Below, piece by piece: positions 20,001 to 27,695 of a stretch of 64,000 bases of DNA. A model generated the notes under the pieces. That model was given only the letters and a program-made list of their open reading frames with translations, made no database searches and was not told the DNA's origin. The translations under genes were made by a program, and so were the position numbers. How positions within the stretch are numbered: position 1 is the first letter of the stretch; every line of letters begins with the position of its first letter. Origin of the DNA: Bacteroidota bacterium (lineage in GTDB: Bacteria > Bacteroidota > Bacteroidia > Chitinophagales > Chitinophagaceae); contig JAFDYG010000505.1 in NCBI GenBank assembly GCA_018267545.1, forward strand, positions 25,415-89,414, read 5' to 3'.

Positions 20001-20200
20001 CCGTCTTCTCCGGTCATGGTCGTCTGCCGCTCGCCTTTTACGCGTACGGTAGCCCCCGCAACCGGTTGGCCGTTCTCATCGATGATAGTTCCCTTGATGG
20101 TTTGTGTCTGGGCTGACGCCGCCAGCATGGAGAGTAGTGCGACTAATAGAGTCAGGGTCGAGCGTAACCCCGCCAGCAGCCTTGGTTTTCTTTTGTTCAT
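17057..20200 (-). CDS. SusC/RagA-type TonB-dependent outer-membrane transporter (PUL 1)
   Basis: A 1047-residue TonB-dependent receptor importing oligosaccharides. The signal peptide (MNKRKPRLLAGLRSTL... to ASAQ) is followed by a carboxypeptidase-D-like beta-sandwich (IKGTIIDENGQPVAGATV), then the SusC signature DDVIVVGYGSRKRSEVTGAI, a plug with LRGTNSINGSSEPLYIIDG and VLKDASAAAIYGSQAANGVI, and a 22-strand-type barrel ending in a C-terminal aromatic (LGVQVTF). The frame is open upstream to 20506, but the ATG at 20200 starts the signal peptide. It is the first gene of the leftward PUL 1 operon and is divergent from the LacI-type regulator, with candidate promoter and palindromes between them. 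Confidence 0.96.
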   Translation of the reverse strand: MNKRKPRLLAGLRSTLTLLVALLSMLAASAQTQTIKGTIIDENGQPVAGATVRVKGERQTTMTGEDGGYTLANVKAGASIIISHTGFEEQELSTSGKGYERVLLKKRNQSLDDVIVVGYGSRKRSEVTGAITKVKGSELLQTPVANLAQGLQGRVAGLQVTQNNAAPGGSISIRLRGTNSINGSSEPLYIIDGIQVQNTTAPGVSGPATLGNISGVGGNANAPSSLSFLNPNDIESIEVLKDASAAAIYGSQAANGVIIITTKRGKAGNSSVSYDGYYGIQKITREIPVLNASQFAKIENEIYGGTPRYPNTDSFGVGTNWQDVLFRTAPIQNHQVTFSGGSDKTQVLMSLNYFGQEGIVVNSKFDRFSVRLNLDHEVKKWLKIGTNTTMTRSINNRVQTGSVNNDGGGLTQSLIGAALSAPPVLKAYNADGSVYAWKDQPYGSYYSELRNPALGLQTMDVTRTNTILSNFYVDLTLLKGLKYRANLSVNTNNSLNDYYFPTSAFSAGEISLAGGLGGYGMKYNSNFIRLMHESILTYDKTFNEDHTFKFTGVFSTISNNNNYNYMIGYGFINDATTNEALQTAKNFSISTGRTKDNLLSYLGRINYNYKGKYFLDLTARADGSSKFGTNNKYGFFPAASAAWNIMREDFMSGMRAISNLRLRASIGKTGNQAAIDPYQSLATVSAGNDYIFNNTLNKAILPTGVPNPDLKWETSVQSDVGLEADFFNSRLNFVVDVYQKKTTDLIYKKSLPLSSGYDAVTGNFASIQNKGIELSLGGDIIRSKDLRWNVNTNFTINRNKLLRLSDDTTKETAINNYNILRVGSPLGLFKTYVYDGLFQVGDPILPGQPVTNPRPGAQRVKDVAGGADGKPDGKITDADRIITGNANPKFIYGFSTNVQYKGFDFSAFFSGVYGGKIYNLARWSLENPSGGRNLLAGAANRWSTTNTTGTFQVAAGSQGGRLPLSDRYLEDGSFLRCKNISLGYTFKVKGISNLRAYASANNLFTVTKYTGFDPEVGSFGNSNTQFGVDNVVYPASRSYLLGVQVTF

Positions 20201-20238
20201 AAAGCATTCAATCGTTAAGGTAATAGAAGTTTGCTGGC

Positions 20239-20268
20239 CCAATTTACAATCGTTCCCCAATCTGCAAA
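20239..20268 (-). promoter_or_regulatory. Candidate susC (PUL 1) promoter
   Basis: Read leftward, TTTG (complement of 20265-20268) is followed after 18 bases by TAAATTGG (complement of 20239-20246). This is one mismatch from the Bacteroidota -7 element TAnnTTTG, with near-normal -33/-7 spacing. It would put the transcript start about 30 bases upstream of the ATG at 20200. Two palindromes sit directly upstream. Confidence 0.4.
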
Positions 20269-20274
20269 ATTGCC

Positions 20275-20289
20275 ACATATACAATATGT
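20275..20289. promoter_or_regulatory. Palindrome ACATAT-ACA-ATATGT
   Basis: Six-base arms (20275-20280 and 20284-20289) around a three-base centre, between susC and the LacI-type gene and immediately upstream of the susC -33 candidate. A possible regulator site; it abuts the larger inverted repeat to the right. Confidence 0.4.
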
Positions 20290-20320
20290 ATCGGGAACGA
20301 TTTCGGCACCGTTCCCGATA
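20289..20320. promoter_or_regulatory. Large inverted repeat, candidate operator of the LacI-type regulator
   Basis: Perfect 11-base arms TATCGGGAACG (20289-20299) and CGTTCCCGATA (20310-20320) surround a 10-base spacer. A related half site, CGTTCCCC, lies at 20251-20258. LacI-family operators are normally tighter palindromes, so the wide spacing could reflect the extra zinc ribbon of the adjacent regulator or two half sites one helical turn further apart. The site is positioned to control both divergent transcripts. An RNA hairpin in the regulator leader is the alternative, but no U-run follows it. Confidence 0.5.
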
Positions 20321-20353
20321 AGCAATCCGCCAAATTTTCGTACTTTCAACCCA

Positions 20354-21502
20354 GTGATAAAATGTATAAAATGTAATGAAGTAAGCGGCATCGCCAAAGC
20401 CGGCCAGGTAAGAGGCAAGCAACGCTATCATTGCAAATACTGCAACTATTACTTCACGATTGGTTCCAAACCCCAGACCTCTCCCACCAGCACGTCCAAA
20501 CACCACGCAACCATCCTCGACATTGCCACCAAGCTCAAAATATCTAAATCCACCGTCTCCCGCGCCCTAAGAAACAGCAGCGAGATCAACCAGGAGACCA
20601 GGAACGCCGTCCTAAAGATGGCCCAGCAGCTCAACTATGTCCCCAACTATTTCGCATCGAGCCTCGTGAGACGAAAAAGCTACTCCATCGGCATCGTCGT
20701 CCCCGAGCTCATCACCAACTTCTTCTCCCAATTCATCATCATCGCCCAAAAAGCCGCCTCCCTCGCAGGCTATGAGGTCGTCATCTGCCACTCCAACGAA
20801 AACTACAGCAACGAAATGGACGTCCTCAAACGCCTCTTCGCCTACCAGGTCGACGGCATCCTCCTCTCCCTGAGCAGCGAGACAAAATCCCTCGACCACC
20901 TCCAGGCCTTCGAAGACGCCGGCGTCCCCGTCATCCTCTTCAACCGCGTCAAAAACCGCCCCGGTCTCCCCAAAGTCCTCGCCGACGACTATCAGGGCGC
21001 CTTCGCCGGCGTCGAGCACCTCATAAAAAACGGCTATCGTAAAATCGGTCACATCGGCGGCCCAGGCAACCTCCAAATCAGCAAAGACCGCCTCCGCGGC
21101 TATCGCGACGCCCTCATCAAATACAGCCTCGAATTCAATCCCAACTGGATCGTCTACCACGACCTCACCCCCCAGGGCGCCCGCAAATGCGCCCAAACCA
21201 TCCTCGAACAACCCCTCGACGCCGTCTTCGCCGTCAACGACCCCGCCGCCATCGCCCTCATCATCGAAGCAAAAAAACGCGGCATCCACGTCGGCCCCGA
21301 CCTCGGCATCGTCGGCTTCAGCAACGACTCCCGCTCCGAAGTCATCGAACCCTCCCTCACCACCCTCGAACAACCCATCGAACAAATGGCCGAAACCTGC
21401 ATCCACCTCCTGCTAAACAAAATCTCCGACCCCCAATTCTCCCTCCCCGCCACCACCGTCCTCAAAACAATGCTCATCGAGCGCTGCTCCTCCAAAAAAT
21501 AA
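20354..21502 (+). CDS. LacI-type regulator with N-terminal IS1/InsA-like zinc ribbon
   Basis: A 382-residue regulator when started at GTG 20354. Residues 1-35 hold CxxC at 4/7 and CxxC at 27/30 with the intervening GKQRYHCKYC pattern, matching the zinc ribbon of IS1 InsA-type transposase proteins. After a Ser/Thr/Pro linker come the LacI helix-turn-helix (ATILDIATKLKISKSTVSRAL, about 52-97, cut here at its end) and a periplasmic-binding-protein-like effector domain (SIGIVVPE..., GHIGGP, AVNDPAAIALI, LTTLEQPIEQM). The frame is open from 20231, but that start is TTG and would place the palindromes inside the gene. It probably controls the divergent PUL 1 operon in response to a released sugar, and perhaps the GH106 gene downstream. 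Confidence 0.85.
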   Translation: MIKCIKCNEVSGIAKAGQVRGKQRYHCKYCNYYFTIGSKPQTSPTSTSKHHATILDIATKLKISKSTVSRALRNSSEINQETRNAVLKMAQQLNYVPNYFASSLVRRKSYSIGIVVPELITNFFSQFIIIAQKAASLAGYEVVICHSNENYSNEMDVLKRLFAYQVDGILLSLSSETKSLDHLQAFEDAGVPVILFNRVKNRPGLPKVLADDYQGAFAGVEHLIKNGYRKIGHIGGPGNLQISKDRLRGYRDALIKYSLEFNPNWIVYHDLTPQGARKCAQTILEQPLDAVFAVNDPAAIALIIEAKKRGIHVGPDLGIVGFSNDSRSEVIEPSLTTLEQPIEQMAETCIHLLLNKISDPQFSLPATTVLKTMLIERCSSKK

Positions 21503-21518
21503 CCCCCCAATCTCCCCC

Positions 21519-22016
21519 ATGCATTCCGAAGCTCAAATTCAACCTTCCGAAAGATATTTATTATGCACCGCGTACTTCTCCGATCAGTTGGTGAAAAAAA
21601 TAAAAACCGGAGTAAAAAAATTCATGGAGAATCGGCCCAAAGACGAGACTTATTACCGTTTCATGAGCTGGTCAGGGAAAAAAAATGAAATTGCCGTATT
21701 GACCACGTATGCCTCGGCAGGATTTTCACTACCTATATCTTTTGACTTCATTTTTGCAGACAACGATCATACACTGACCGTCGATACCAGGTACAAAGCC
21801 ACACAAGCAGTTTGGAATGGCTGGACCCCAATAGAATTCGTAGATCGTGGTCACAAGCATATCCTTATACTCGAATTCGACACAGAAATTCCCACCATCT
21901 TTTCTTCCCTCCCTAAGTTTATAGAAGGAACCTATCCTGACGGTCAATACCTGTGTTTTTGCAACAAAACTGATTTCGAAGCCATCAAAAATAAAAAGGG
22001 CATTCTTGAGCCTTAA
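21519..22016 (+). CDS. Conserved-looking hypothetical protein, 165 aa
   Basis: Not recognised. The product has no signal peptide or membrane helix, is mixed alpha/beta, and is rich in aromatics (YYRFMSWSG, AVWNGWTPIEF). A second in-frame ATG at residue 36 (MENRPKDE) could be the true start. Base composition is visibly more AT-rich and less C-biased than the flanking regulator and rhamnosidase genes, suggesting a different origin. It sits 16 bases after the regulator stop and 42 bases before the GH106 gene, so it may be co-transcribed with either. Confidence 0.6.
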   Translation: MHSEAQIQPSERYLLCTAYFSDQLVKKIKTGVKKFMENRPKDETYYRFMSWSGKKNEIAVLTTYASAGFSLPISFDFIFADNDHTLTVDTRYKATQAVWNGWTPIEFVDRGHKHILILEFDTEIPTIFSSLPKFIEGTYPDGQYLCFCNKTDFEAIKNKKGILEP

Positions 22017-22058
22017 CACGTACCGATTTTGATCAGTTTTATTTTTTAACTTGGCCCC

Positions 22059-24911
22059 ATGTTTAGAAGAGATTTTATCCGACTGGCCTCACTCGCCGGA
22101 GGCGTCTTCGCGCTCCCCGACAACCTCCGATCATTCGTCACAACCAACGACAACTCCGACAAATTATACGAAATCTTCTCCAACCCCAGCGCAGAATACC
22201 GCCCCTTCGTCCGCTGGTGGTGGAACGGCGACCGCCTCCAATCCGCCGAGCTCCTCCGAGAGCTCGACGTCCTAAAAGCCGCCGGCATCGGCGGCGTCGA
22301 AATCAATCCCATCAAATTCCCCTCCTCCGCCGACCCCATGAACATCCCATCGCTGACCTACCTCAGCGACGAATGGATCGACATGCTAAAAATTGCGCTA
22401 AACGGCGCCAAAGAACGCGGCATCATCTGCGACATGATCGTCGGCTCCGGCTGGCCCTACGGCGGAGAATTCCTGACCCGCGACGACCAATGTCAAATGG
22501 TAGCGCTCGGCACCCGTAACCTCGAAGGCGGAGCAAAAGTCCAGCTCTCTGAAAAAGAACTCGTCGACAGCGTCCACCCCGCCTTCGTCTCCGCCTGGTC
22601 CGACCCGCTAAAAGAGCTGATCGCAGCCTACCTCGTGCCCGCCGAAATGAAGGACATCACCCAAAGCAAAGAAATCCACCTCGCCCCCTCGCAAGAACGC
22701 GAAACCATAACCATCGACGTCCCCGCAGGGCCCCACGTACTTTATTATCTGATCAAAATAACCGGCTTCGCAGCCGTCATCCAGGGAGCCCCCGGCGCCG
22801 CCGGCCCCGTCCTCAACCACTACGACGCTGCAGCCGTCGAAAGATACCTCGACCGCATCGAATCCAAGCTCACCCCAAAGCTCGGCAAGCTCGGCGACCA
22901 CTTCCGCGCCCTCTTCACCGACAGCATCGAGCTGGAAGGGGCCAACTGGTGCAACGACCTCTTCGAACAGTTCAAAAAGGTCAAAGGCTATGATCTCAAA
23001 CCCTGGCTCCCCTTCGTCCTGTTCAAAGTCGGCGAAATGGGCAACGCCGTCCAGGAAGCCTACGGGGCCCAATATACCCCCGAACTCCAAAGCCGCATCG
23101 AAACCATCCGCTACGACTTCGAAACCCTCAAACGCTACCTCTTCCAGGAACGCTTCATAAAAACCTTCGCGGACTGGTGTACCCGAAACGGGGTCAAATC
23201 CCGCATGCAAGCCTATGGAATGGACTGCGACCCCATCACCTCGGGCATGATGGTAGACATCCCCGAATGCGAAACCTGGATCTGGACTGAAGCCATCGAC
23301 GAGTTCGGCACCGGAGACTATCGCAAAGGAAGGAACTATACCATGATCAATAAATTCGTTTCCTCATCCGCACACCTGTCGGGCAAACGACTCGTCAGCT
23401 GCGAGGAAATGACCAATACGGACGATCCCTTCCACGGCACGCTCGAACGCATAAAGCTCGCCGGCGACCAAAGCATGCTCTCGGGCGTAACCGGCTCCGT
23501 CCTCCACGGCTTCAACTATACGCCGCTAGAAGCGCCCTTCCCCGGCTGGATCCGCTACGGTTCCTTCTTCAACGAACGCAACCCCTGGTGGCCCTGGTTC
23601 CACCTATGGGCCGACTATAAAGCCCGCCTCTCCGCCGTCTTCCAACAATGCGACATGCAGGCCGCCGTTGCCGTGCTCCATCCCATGGCCGACCTGGCAG
23701 CCAAATACGGCTTTCAACGCGACCCCTATCCCGTCGTCACCTATCCGTCCTACGCGCCCAAAATATGGGAAGCCATTCACCAAAACGGTCACGGCTGCGA
23801 CTATCTCTCCGAAGAAGTCATCAGCCAAAGCACCGTCAACCAAAAAGGACTAACCTATAAAAACCGAACCTACAAAGCCATCCTCCTGGCCGAAGTAGAA
23901 ACCATCCAGCTCTCTACCGCAAAAGCCCTCGGAAAATTTGCAGCTGCAGGTGGAAAGATCATCTTTATCGGCAAGACACCTCACCTGTCCGCTGGCATGG
24001 TCGACCACCAGAAGCGCTCAGCGCAAATAAAAACCCTCATGGAATCCGTAATAAAAAAACACCCTACAACCACCGGCATCGAAGCCATCGACGAAGCCAA
24101 CCTCGTCGACTGGTTCGGCAAGCTCGCCGACCGCTATAAGCTGACCCCTGAAGTTAAGATCAGCCATCCCGTAGACTATATGAGCACGCTCCACTATTCT
24201 AACGGTGAGCATCAGCTCTACTTTTTCTCCAATTATAGCGGGACCAAAACAAACACCTTCGAGGCAACCTTCCCCGAAGGAAACAAACCCGCCTGGATCT
24301 GGGACGCTGAAACCGGCGAACGCCGCCCCTACCCCTCCCGCCAGAGCGCCGCACTAAAAATAACCCTCGGACCCACAGAGTCGAAACTAATCGTTTTTAG
24401 TCCCGAAACCCCGCCTGCCGTCCTCCCCTCCGAACCAGCATCAGAGCTCGCAACCCTGCTACCAGGCCCCTGGGAAGTAACCCTTCATCACGTAAACGGA
24501 GTCACCCGCACCATCACCGTAAACAATCTCACCCAACTCAGCGAAGACAAAGACTGGATGACCTTCGCCGGAACCATCGAATACCGCGCCCGCTTCCACA
24601 GCACCAAACCCTCCCCCACTAACGCCAAACCCTCCCCCGCCAAACAAACCTGGATCGGCCTCGGCCGCCTGCGCGACCTCTCCCGGCTCGAGCTAAACGG
24701 CCGGCCCATCGGCACAAAATGGCATGGCGAACACCTCTACGACATAACATCTGCCATAGTCGACGGCGACAACTACCTCACCATCCAGGTCATAACGACC
24801 CTGGGCAATTACATGAAAACATTAAAAGACAATAAAACAGCGAGGGAATGGACCTCCCGATCGCCCTACTACCCGGCGGGTTTAAAAGAAGTGACCTTGG
24901 TAACTTTCTAA
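22059..24911 (+). CDS. Alpha-L-rhamnosidase-like glycoside hydrolase, GH106 family
   Basis: A 950-residue exported enzyme. The N-terminus MFRRDFIRLASLAGGVFALP is a twin-arginine-type signal. The GH106 signature RPFVRWWWNGDRL followed by AAGIGGVEINP appears at about 48-85, then GSGWPYGGEF, and a long (beta/alpha)8-like region with RMQAYGMDCDP, ECETWIWTEA and SCEEMTNTDDPFHG, whose acidic residues are candidate catalytic Glu. A beta-sandwich with TWIGLGRLRDLSRLELNG closes the protein. GH106 enzymes remove alpha-L-rhamnose, notably from rhamnogalacturonan. It is shorter than many family members. It faces away from the PUL 1 operon but shares its regulator region, so it probably serves the same substrate (inference). 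Confidence 0.9.
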   Translation: MFRRDFIRLASLAGGVFALPDNLRSFVTTNDNSDKLYEIFSNPSAEYRPFVRWWWNGDRLQSAELLRELDVLKAAGIGGVEINPIKFPSSADPMNIPSLTYLSDEWIDMLKIALNGAKERGIICDMIVGSGWPYGGEFLTRDDQCQMVALGTRNLEGGAKVQLSEKELVDSVHPAFVSAWSDPLKELIAAYLVPAEMKDITQSKEIHLAPSQERETITIDVPAGPHVLYYLIKITGFAAVIQGAPGAAGPVLNHYDAAAVERYLDRIESKLTPKLGKLGDHFRALFTDSIELEGANWCNDLFEQFKKVKGYDLKPWLPFVLFKVGEMGNAVQEAYGAQYTPELQSRIETIRYDFETLKRYLFQERFIKTFADWCTRNGVKSRMQAYGMDCDPITSGMMVDIPECETWIWTEAIDEFGTGDYRKGRNYTMINKFVSSSAHLSGKRLVSCEEMTNTDDPFHGTLERIKLAGDQSMLSGVTGSVLHGFNYTPLEAPFPGWIRYGSFFNERNPWWPWFHLWADYKARLSAVFQQCDMQAAVAVLHPMADLAAKYGFQRDPYPVVTYPSYAPKIWEAIHQNGHGCDYLSEEVISQSTVNQKGLTYKNRTYKAILLAEVETIQLSTAKALGKFAAAGGKIIFIGKTPHLSAGMVDHQKRSAQIKTLMESVIKKHPTTTGIEAIDEANLVDWFGKLADRYKLTPEVKISHPVDYMSTLHYSNGEHQLYFFSNYSGTKTNTFEATFPEGNKPAWIWDAETGERRPYPSRQSAALKITLGPTESKLIVFSPETPPAVLPSEPASELATLLPGPWEVTLHHVNGVTRTITVNNLTQLSEDKDWMTFAGTIEYRARFHSTKPSPTNAKPSPAKQTWIGLGRLRDLSRLELNGRPIGTKWHGEHLYDITSAIVDGDNYLTIQVITTLGNYMKTLKDNKTAREWTSRSPYYPAGLKEVTLVTF

Positions 24912-24912
24912 T

Positions 24913-25167
24913 CTACTGAGGCTTACGCCCCCCGTCCTTCACTTCCTTGATATTAAGGGGGTTAGTCCCCAGCACCTTACCTTGCAGAGCCTCCATAGCC
25001 TGCTTAGCCTGAGCATCTTCCATCTCCACGATGCCCTTTCCCCGGCTCAGCCCGGAAAGCGGATCGATGAGGATTTTCGTATAATTCACCCACCCGTAGG
25101 GGTTGAAAAGCCGTTGAAGATCAAACTTGTCGAAGTGGCGAGGAAGCCCGGATATTGTCATACGCAT
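24913..25167 (-). CDS. Small RRM RNA-binding protein
   Basis: An 84-residue single RNA-recognition-motif protein. RNP2 is MTISGLP and RNP1 is GLSRGKGIVEM, with Gly/Ile in place of the usual aromatics, which may weaken stacking on RNA. The helix FDKFDLQRLFNPYGWV and the final strand GTNPLNIKEV complete the beta-alpha-beta-beta-alpha-beta fold. The start may instead be the ATG two codons in, at 25161. Convergent with the GH106 gene with one base between stops. Bacteroidota carry several such proteins as putative RNA chaperones; the target is unknown. Confidence 0.85.
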   Translation of the reverse strand: MRMTISGLPRHFDKFDLQRLFNPYGWVNYTKILIDPLSGLSRGKGIVEMEDAQAKQAMEALQGKVLGTNPLNIKEVKDGGRKPQ

Positions 25168-25377
25168 ACGACAAATATAGGGTTTATTCCGTTCTTAGGC
25201 TTTTTCTCCCCTCTCGCAGCCCACCATTACCCCTATCCCCAGCCCGCTATTACCCGCCCCCCAGTCCACCCACTGGCTTGTCGGCAACCCTCCGCCACCC
25301 AAACCACCTGCTAAACCATTCCTGCCAATTGCTCAATTAACCACTTCCGTCCCCAGCTGAACACTAATTTGGAGACC

Positions 25378-27366
25378 ATGCACATGCGTTTCGGGAAACA
25401 GCTGGCAATACTAATCTCTCTCCTGCTAACCATAGCAGCCAACGCCCAAACCAGCTTCTGCCGCACTTCTTTCAGCTTTAGACAAGCCACCCAATCGAAT
25501 ATACCCATCATTCCCGCCGGAACCGGAGCCTGGAGTCAGTTTTACAATACCAACGGTTATACCTGGGAAGCCTGGTTCCGCCTAAGAGCCCCCATCGTCA
25601 ACAACAGTATAATCATCAGCACCGAAGACGCCGTACCCTACCAGGACGTTTTCCTGGGCTTCGGATGGGGCTCCATCCCCAATGCCCTCTGCTTCCACAT
25701 CACCGACGATGGGACCAGCAATACCGTCGTGGACGCAGAATCCCTCCAAACCTTTGCCCTCAATACCTGGTACCACGTTGCCGGCGTATGCGACTACGCC
25801 AACGCAACCCTAAGACTCTATTTAAATGGAAATCTTATAGCGACAAAAGCAATCCCCGCAAACGTGCTCGCCCATCGCATGTCTCAAAATCACAGCACCT
25901 TTATCGGAAACGCCTCGGCCAGCGCCTCAGCCTCCGACATCGACATCGACGAAGTCCGGTTCTGGAATACCGTAAGAACCCAATCCGACATCCAAAGCGC
26001 CATGACCCAATGCCTTTCCCTGCCCCAAACAGGCCTTGTAGCCTGGTTCAAAGCAAACGAAGCAGGCGCCCCCACGGCCAAAAGCGCCGTCGACGCCAAC
26101 TTCACCGCCACCCTCCAAAACGCCGGCTACGGCCCCTCCGCCCCCGTTTCGGACTGCTTTACGATGACGATCGGCCAAACCCCAACCTCCTGCAAAGGCA
26201 TCGACTTCGCTGCAACAGTTAGCAGCGGCATCACCGTCCTCGACTATTCCTGGGACTTCGGCGACGGCAACACCGGCAGCGGACAGAATACCTCCCACAC
26301 CTACACGAGCTTCGGCAACAAAACCATAACCCTGGATGCAAAAGACAACGCCGGCTGTGGCGCCACGACAACCCTCATCCTCCCGCTAAACCCCGCCTAC
26401 GTATACGATAATAAAAACATCGACATCTGCCAGGGACAAACCTTCCTCGGACACACTTCCAGCGCAACCTTCACGAGCACTATCACCTCTCCCGACGGCT
26501 GCGACACCATGCGAACCTATAATTTAACGGTGAAAGATAAACCCGACCTCGGCCCCGACCAATCCACCGACTTCTGCGAAGGCAGCTCTGTAGCCCTCCC
26601 CCCCTTATTTGACCTAACCGGCTTTACATCCATCAGATGGAACAACCCCGATCCTCAGCACGCCATCGCCGGCACAGACTCCCTTTTCGTATCCAACTCC
26701 GAAGGCTGTAGCGACACAGCCGTCGTCACCGTCATCGGACATCCCAAACCGCAACTGGGCCCCGACCAAAACATAGACGTCTGCTATTCGACCTCCGTCA
26801 ACCTCGACGACCTCTACGACGTCACCTCCTTCTCCTCCGCAACCTGGAGCACCCCCACCGTCAGCAACGTCGGCCCCGGCTCCTACACCCTCATCGTCTC
26901 CAACAACAGCGGCTGCACAGACACCGCCATTGCAACCATAAAACAATATCCCCTCATCCGCACCGTTATCGATACCTCCCTCTGCGAAACCACCACTATC
27001 GAAGGCTACACCAAACCCGGCTCCTACACCGACATCTTCCACGCCGCCAACGGCTGCGACTCCACCCGCATCCTAAACATCACCGCTTGCGAAATCTTCT
27101 TCCCCAACGCCTTCTCCCCCAACGGCGACGGCAACAACGATCTCTTCAAAGCCATCAACGCCACAGGCCTCACCGACTTCCACCTCACCATCTACAACCG
27201 CTGGGGCCAGCAAGTCTTCGAAACCACCAACCCCACCACCGCCTGGAACGGCCAAATCAACAACAAACCCGCTCCCCCCGGCAGCTATATCTACTTCTGC
27301 GAATACGCCAAACGCCAACAGCCCCAGCACATCAAGCTAAAGGGCATGCTATTACTTCTCAGATAA
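25378..27366 (+). CDS. Secreted LamG/PKD protein with type B T9SS sorting domain
   Basis: A 662-residue cell-surface protein. The signal peptide MRFGKQLAILISLLLTIAA ends near NAQ. Residues about 40-225 form a concanavalin/LamG-like domain (YTWEAWFRLRAP, NTWYHVAGVCDY, DEVRFWNTVRTQ). A PKD domain follows with YSWDFGDGNTGSG. Then come three Cys-containing repeats with DLGPDQ / QLGPDQ starts, and finally the gliding-motility-associated C-terminal domain FFPNAFSPNGDGNNDLF...YNRWGQQVFET, the type B signal of the type IX secretion system. Either ATG 25378 or 25384 may be used; GGAG sits just upstream. The binding target is unknown; adhesion or glycan binding is likely. Confidence 0.88.
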   Translation: MHMRFGKQLAILISLLLTIAANAQTSFCRTSFSFRQATQSNIPIIPAGTGAWSQFYNTNGYTWEAWFRLRAPIVNNSIIISTEDAVPYQDVFLGFGWGSIPNALCFHITDDGTSNTVVDAESLQTFALNTWYHVAGVCDYANATLRLYLNGNLIATKAIPANVLAHRMSQNHSTFIGNASASASASDIDIDEVRFWNTVRTQSDIQSAMTQCLSLPQTGLVAWFKANEAGAPTAKSAVDANFTATLQNAGYGPSAPVSDCFTMTIGQTPTSCKGIDFAATVSSGITVLDYSWDFGDGNTGSGQNTSHTYTSFGNKTITLDAKDNAGCGATTTLILPLNPAYVYDNKNIDICQGQTFLGHTSSATFTSTITSPDGCDTMRTYNLTVKDKPDLGPDQSTDFCEGSSVALPPLFDLTGFTSIRWNNPDPQHAIAGTDSLFVSNSEGCSDTAVVTVIGHPKPQLGPDQNIDVCYSTSVNLDDLYDVTSFSSATWSTPTVSNVGPGSYTLIVSNNSGCTDTAIATIKQYPLIRTVIDTSLCETTTIEGYTKPGSYTDIFHAANGCDSTRILNITACEIFFPNAFSPNGDGNNDLFKAINATGLTDFHLTIYNRWGQQVFETTNPTTAWNGQINNKPAPPGSYIYFCEYAKRQQPQHIKLKGMLLLLR

Positions 27367-27380
27367 TAACCAACGTCCAA

Positions 27381-27575
27381 CTATGTCGCCTTATCCCTCG
27401 TATTCTTCACCAACGCAATCCCCGAAAAGAAAAAAATCGCACCCAAAATCGAATAAATAAAAATCATCCGAATCCCCTGCCCGCCCGACACACCATTGGC
27501 AAATCGTACCGCGGCTAGTATAAGCCCGATCACCCCCAGTATAGATAGGACAACCCCCAAAATGCGTTTTTCCAT
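27381..27575 (-). CDS. Small two-helix membrane protein
   Basis: A 64-residue protein with two hydrophobic helices (LGVVLSILGVIGLILAAV and MIFIYSILGAIFFFSGIALV) joined by a Gly-rich loop, and a charged tail (KNTRDK). It resembles the small uncharacterised inner-membrane proteins common in Bacteroidota. Convergent with the LamG gene; the gap is 14 bases. No function can be assigned. Confidence 0.65.
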   Translation of the reverse strand: MEKRILGVVLSILGVIGLILAAVRFANGVSGGQGIRMIFIYSILGAIFFFSGIALVKNTRDKAT

Positions 27576-27619
27576 TCTATTTGTTTATGACTGCACATGC
27601 AAATCGAATGCCCCTACCA

Positions 27620-27648
27620 AAAACAAAAAACCGCTGAAAACCAGCGGT
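27620..27648 (-). terminator. Intrinsic terminator of the metallo-beta-lactamase-fold gene
   Basis: Arms ACCGCTG (27630-27636) and CAGCGGT (27642-27648) with a five-base loop. Read leftward the stem is followed by TTTTTTG TTTTTGG. It lies 48 bases past the stop of the MBL-fold gene, on the matching strand. Confidence 0.8.
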
Positions 27649-27695
27649 CGCAATATTAGTCTGCCCAAGGCCAAACCCCACAGCCTACACTGAGG

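Noticed and set aside
20231-20353. Upstream extension of the LacI-type gene
   Set aside because: The first codon would be TTG, the translated stretch is not protein-like, and it would cover the susC promoter and both palindromes; GTG 20354 is preferred.
20354-20460. Remnant of an IS1 element
   Set aside because: Only the zinc-ribbon coding part is present; no transposase gene, inverted repeats or target duplication is seen, and the frame continues into LacI.
20201-20506. 102-residue N-terminal extension of the first SusC
   Set aside because: It lies upstream of a normal signal peptide start at 20200 and overlaps the divergent regulator gene.
25168-25377. Possible small gene between the RRM and LamG genes
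   Set aside because: Short frames only, with Pro/Ser/Thr/His-rich translations and no start signal.
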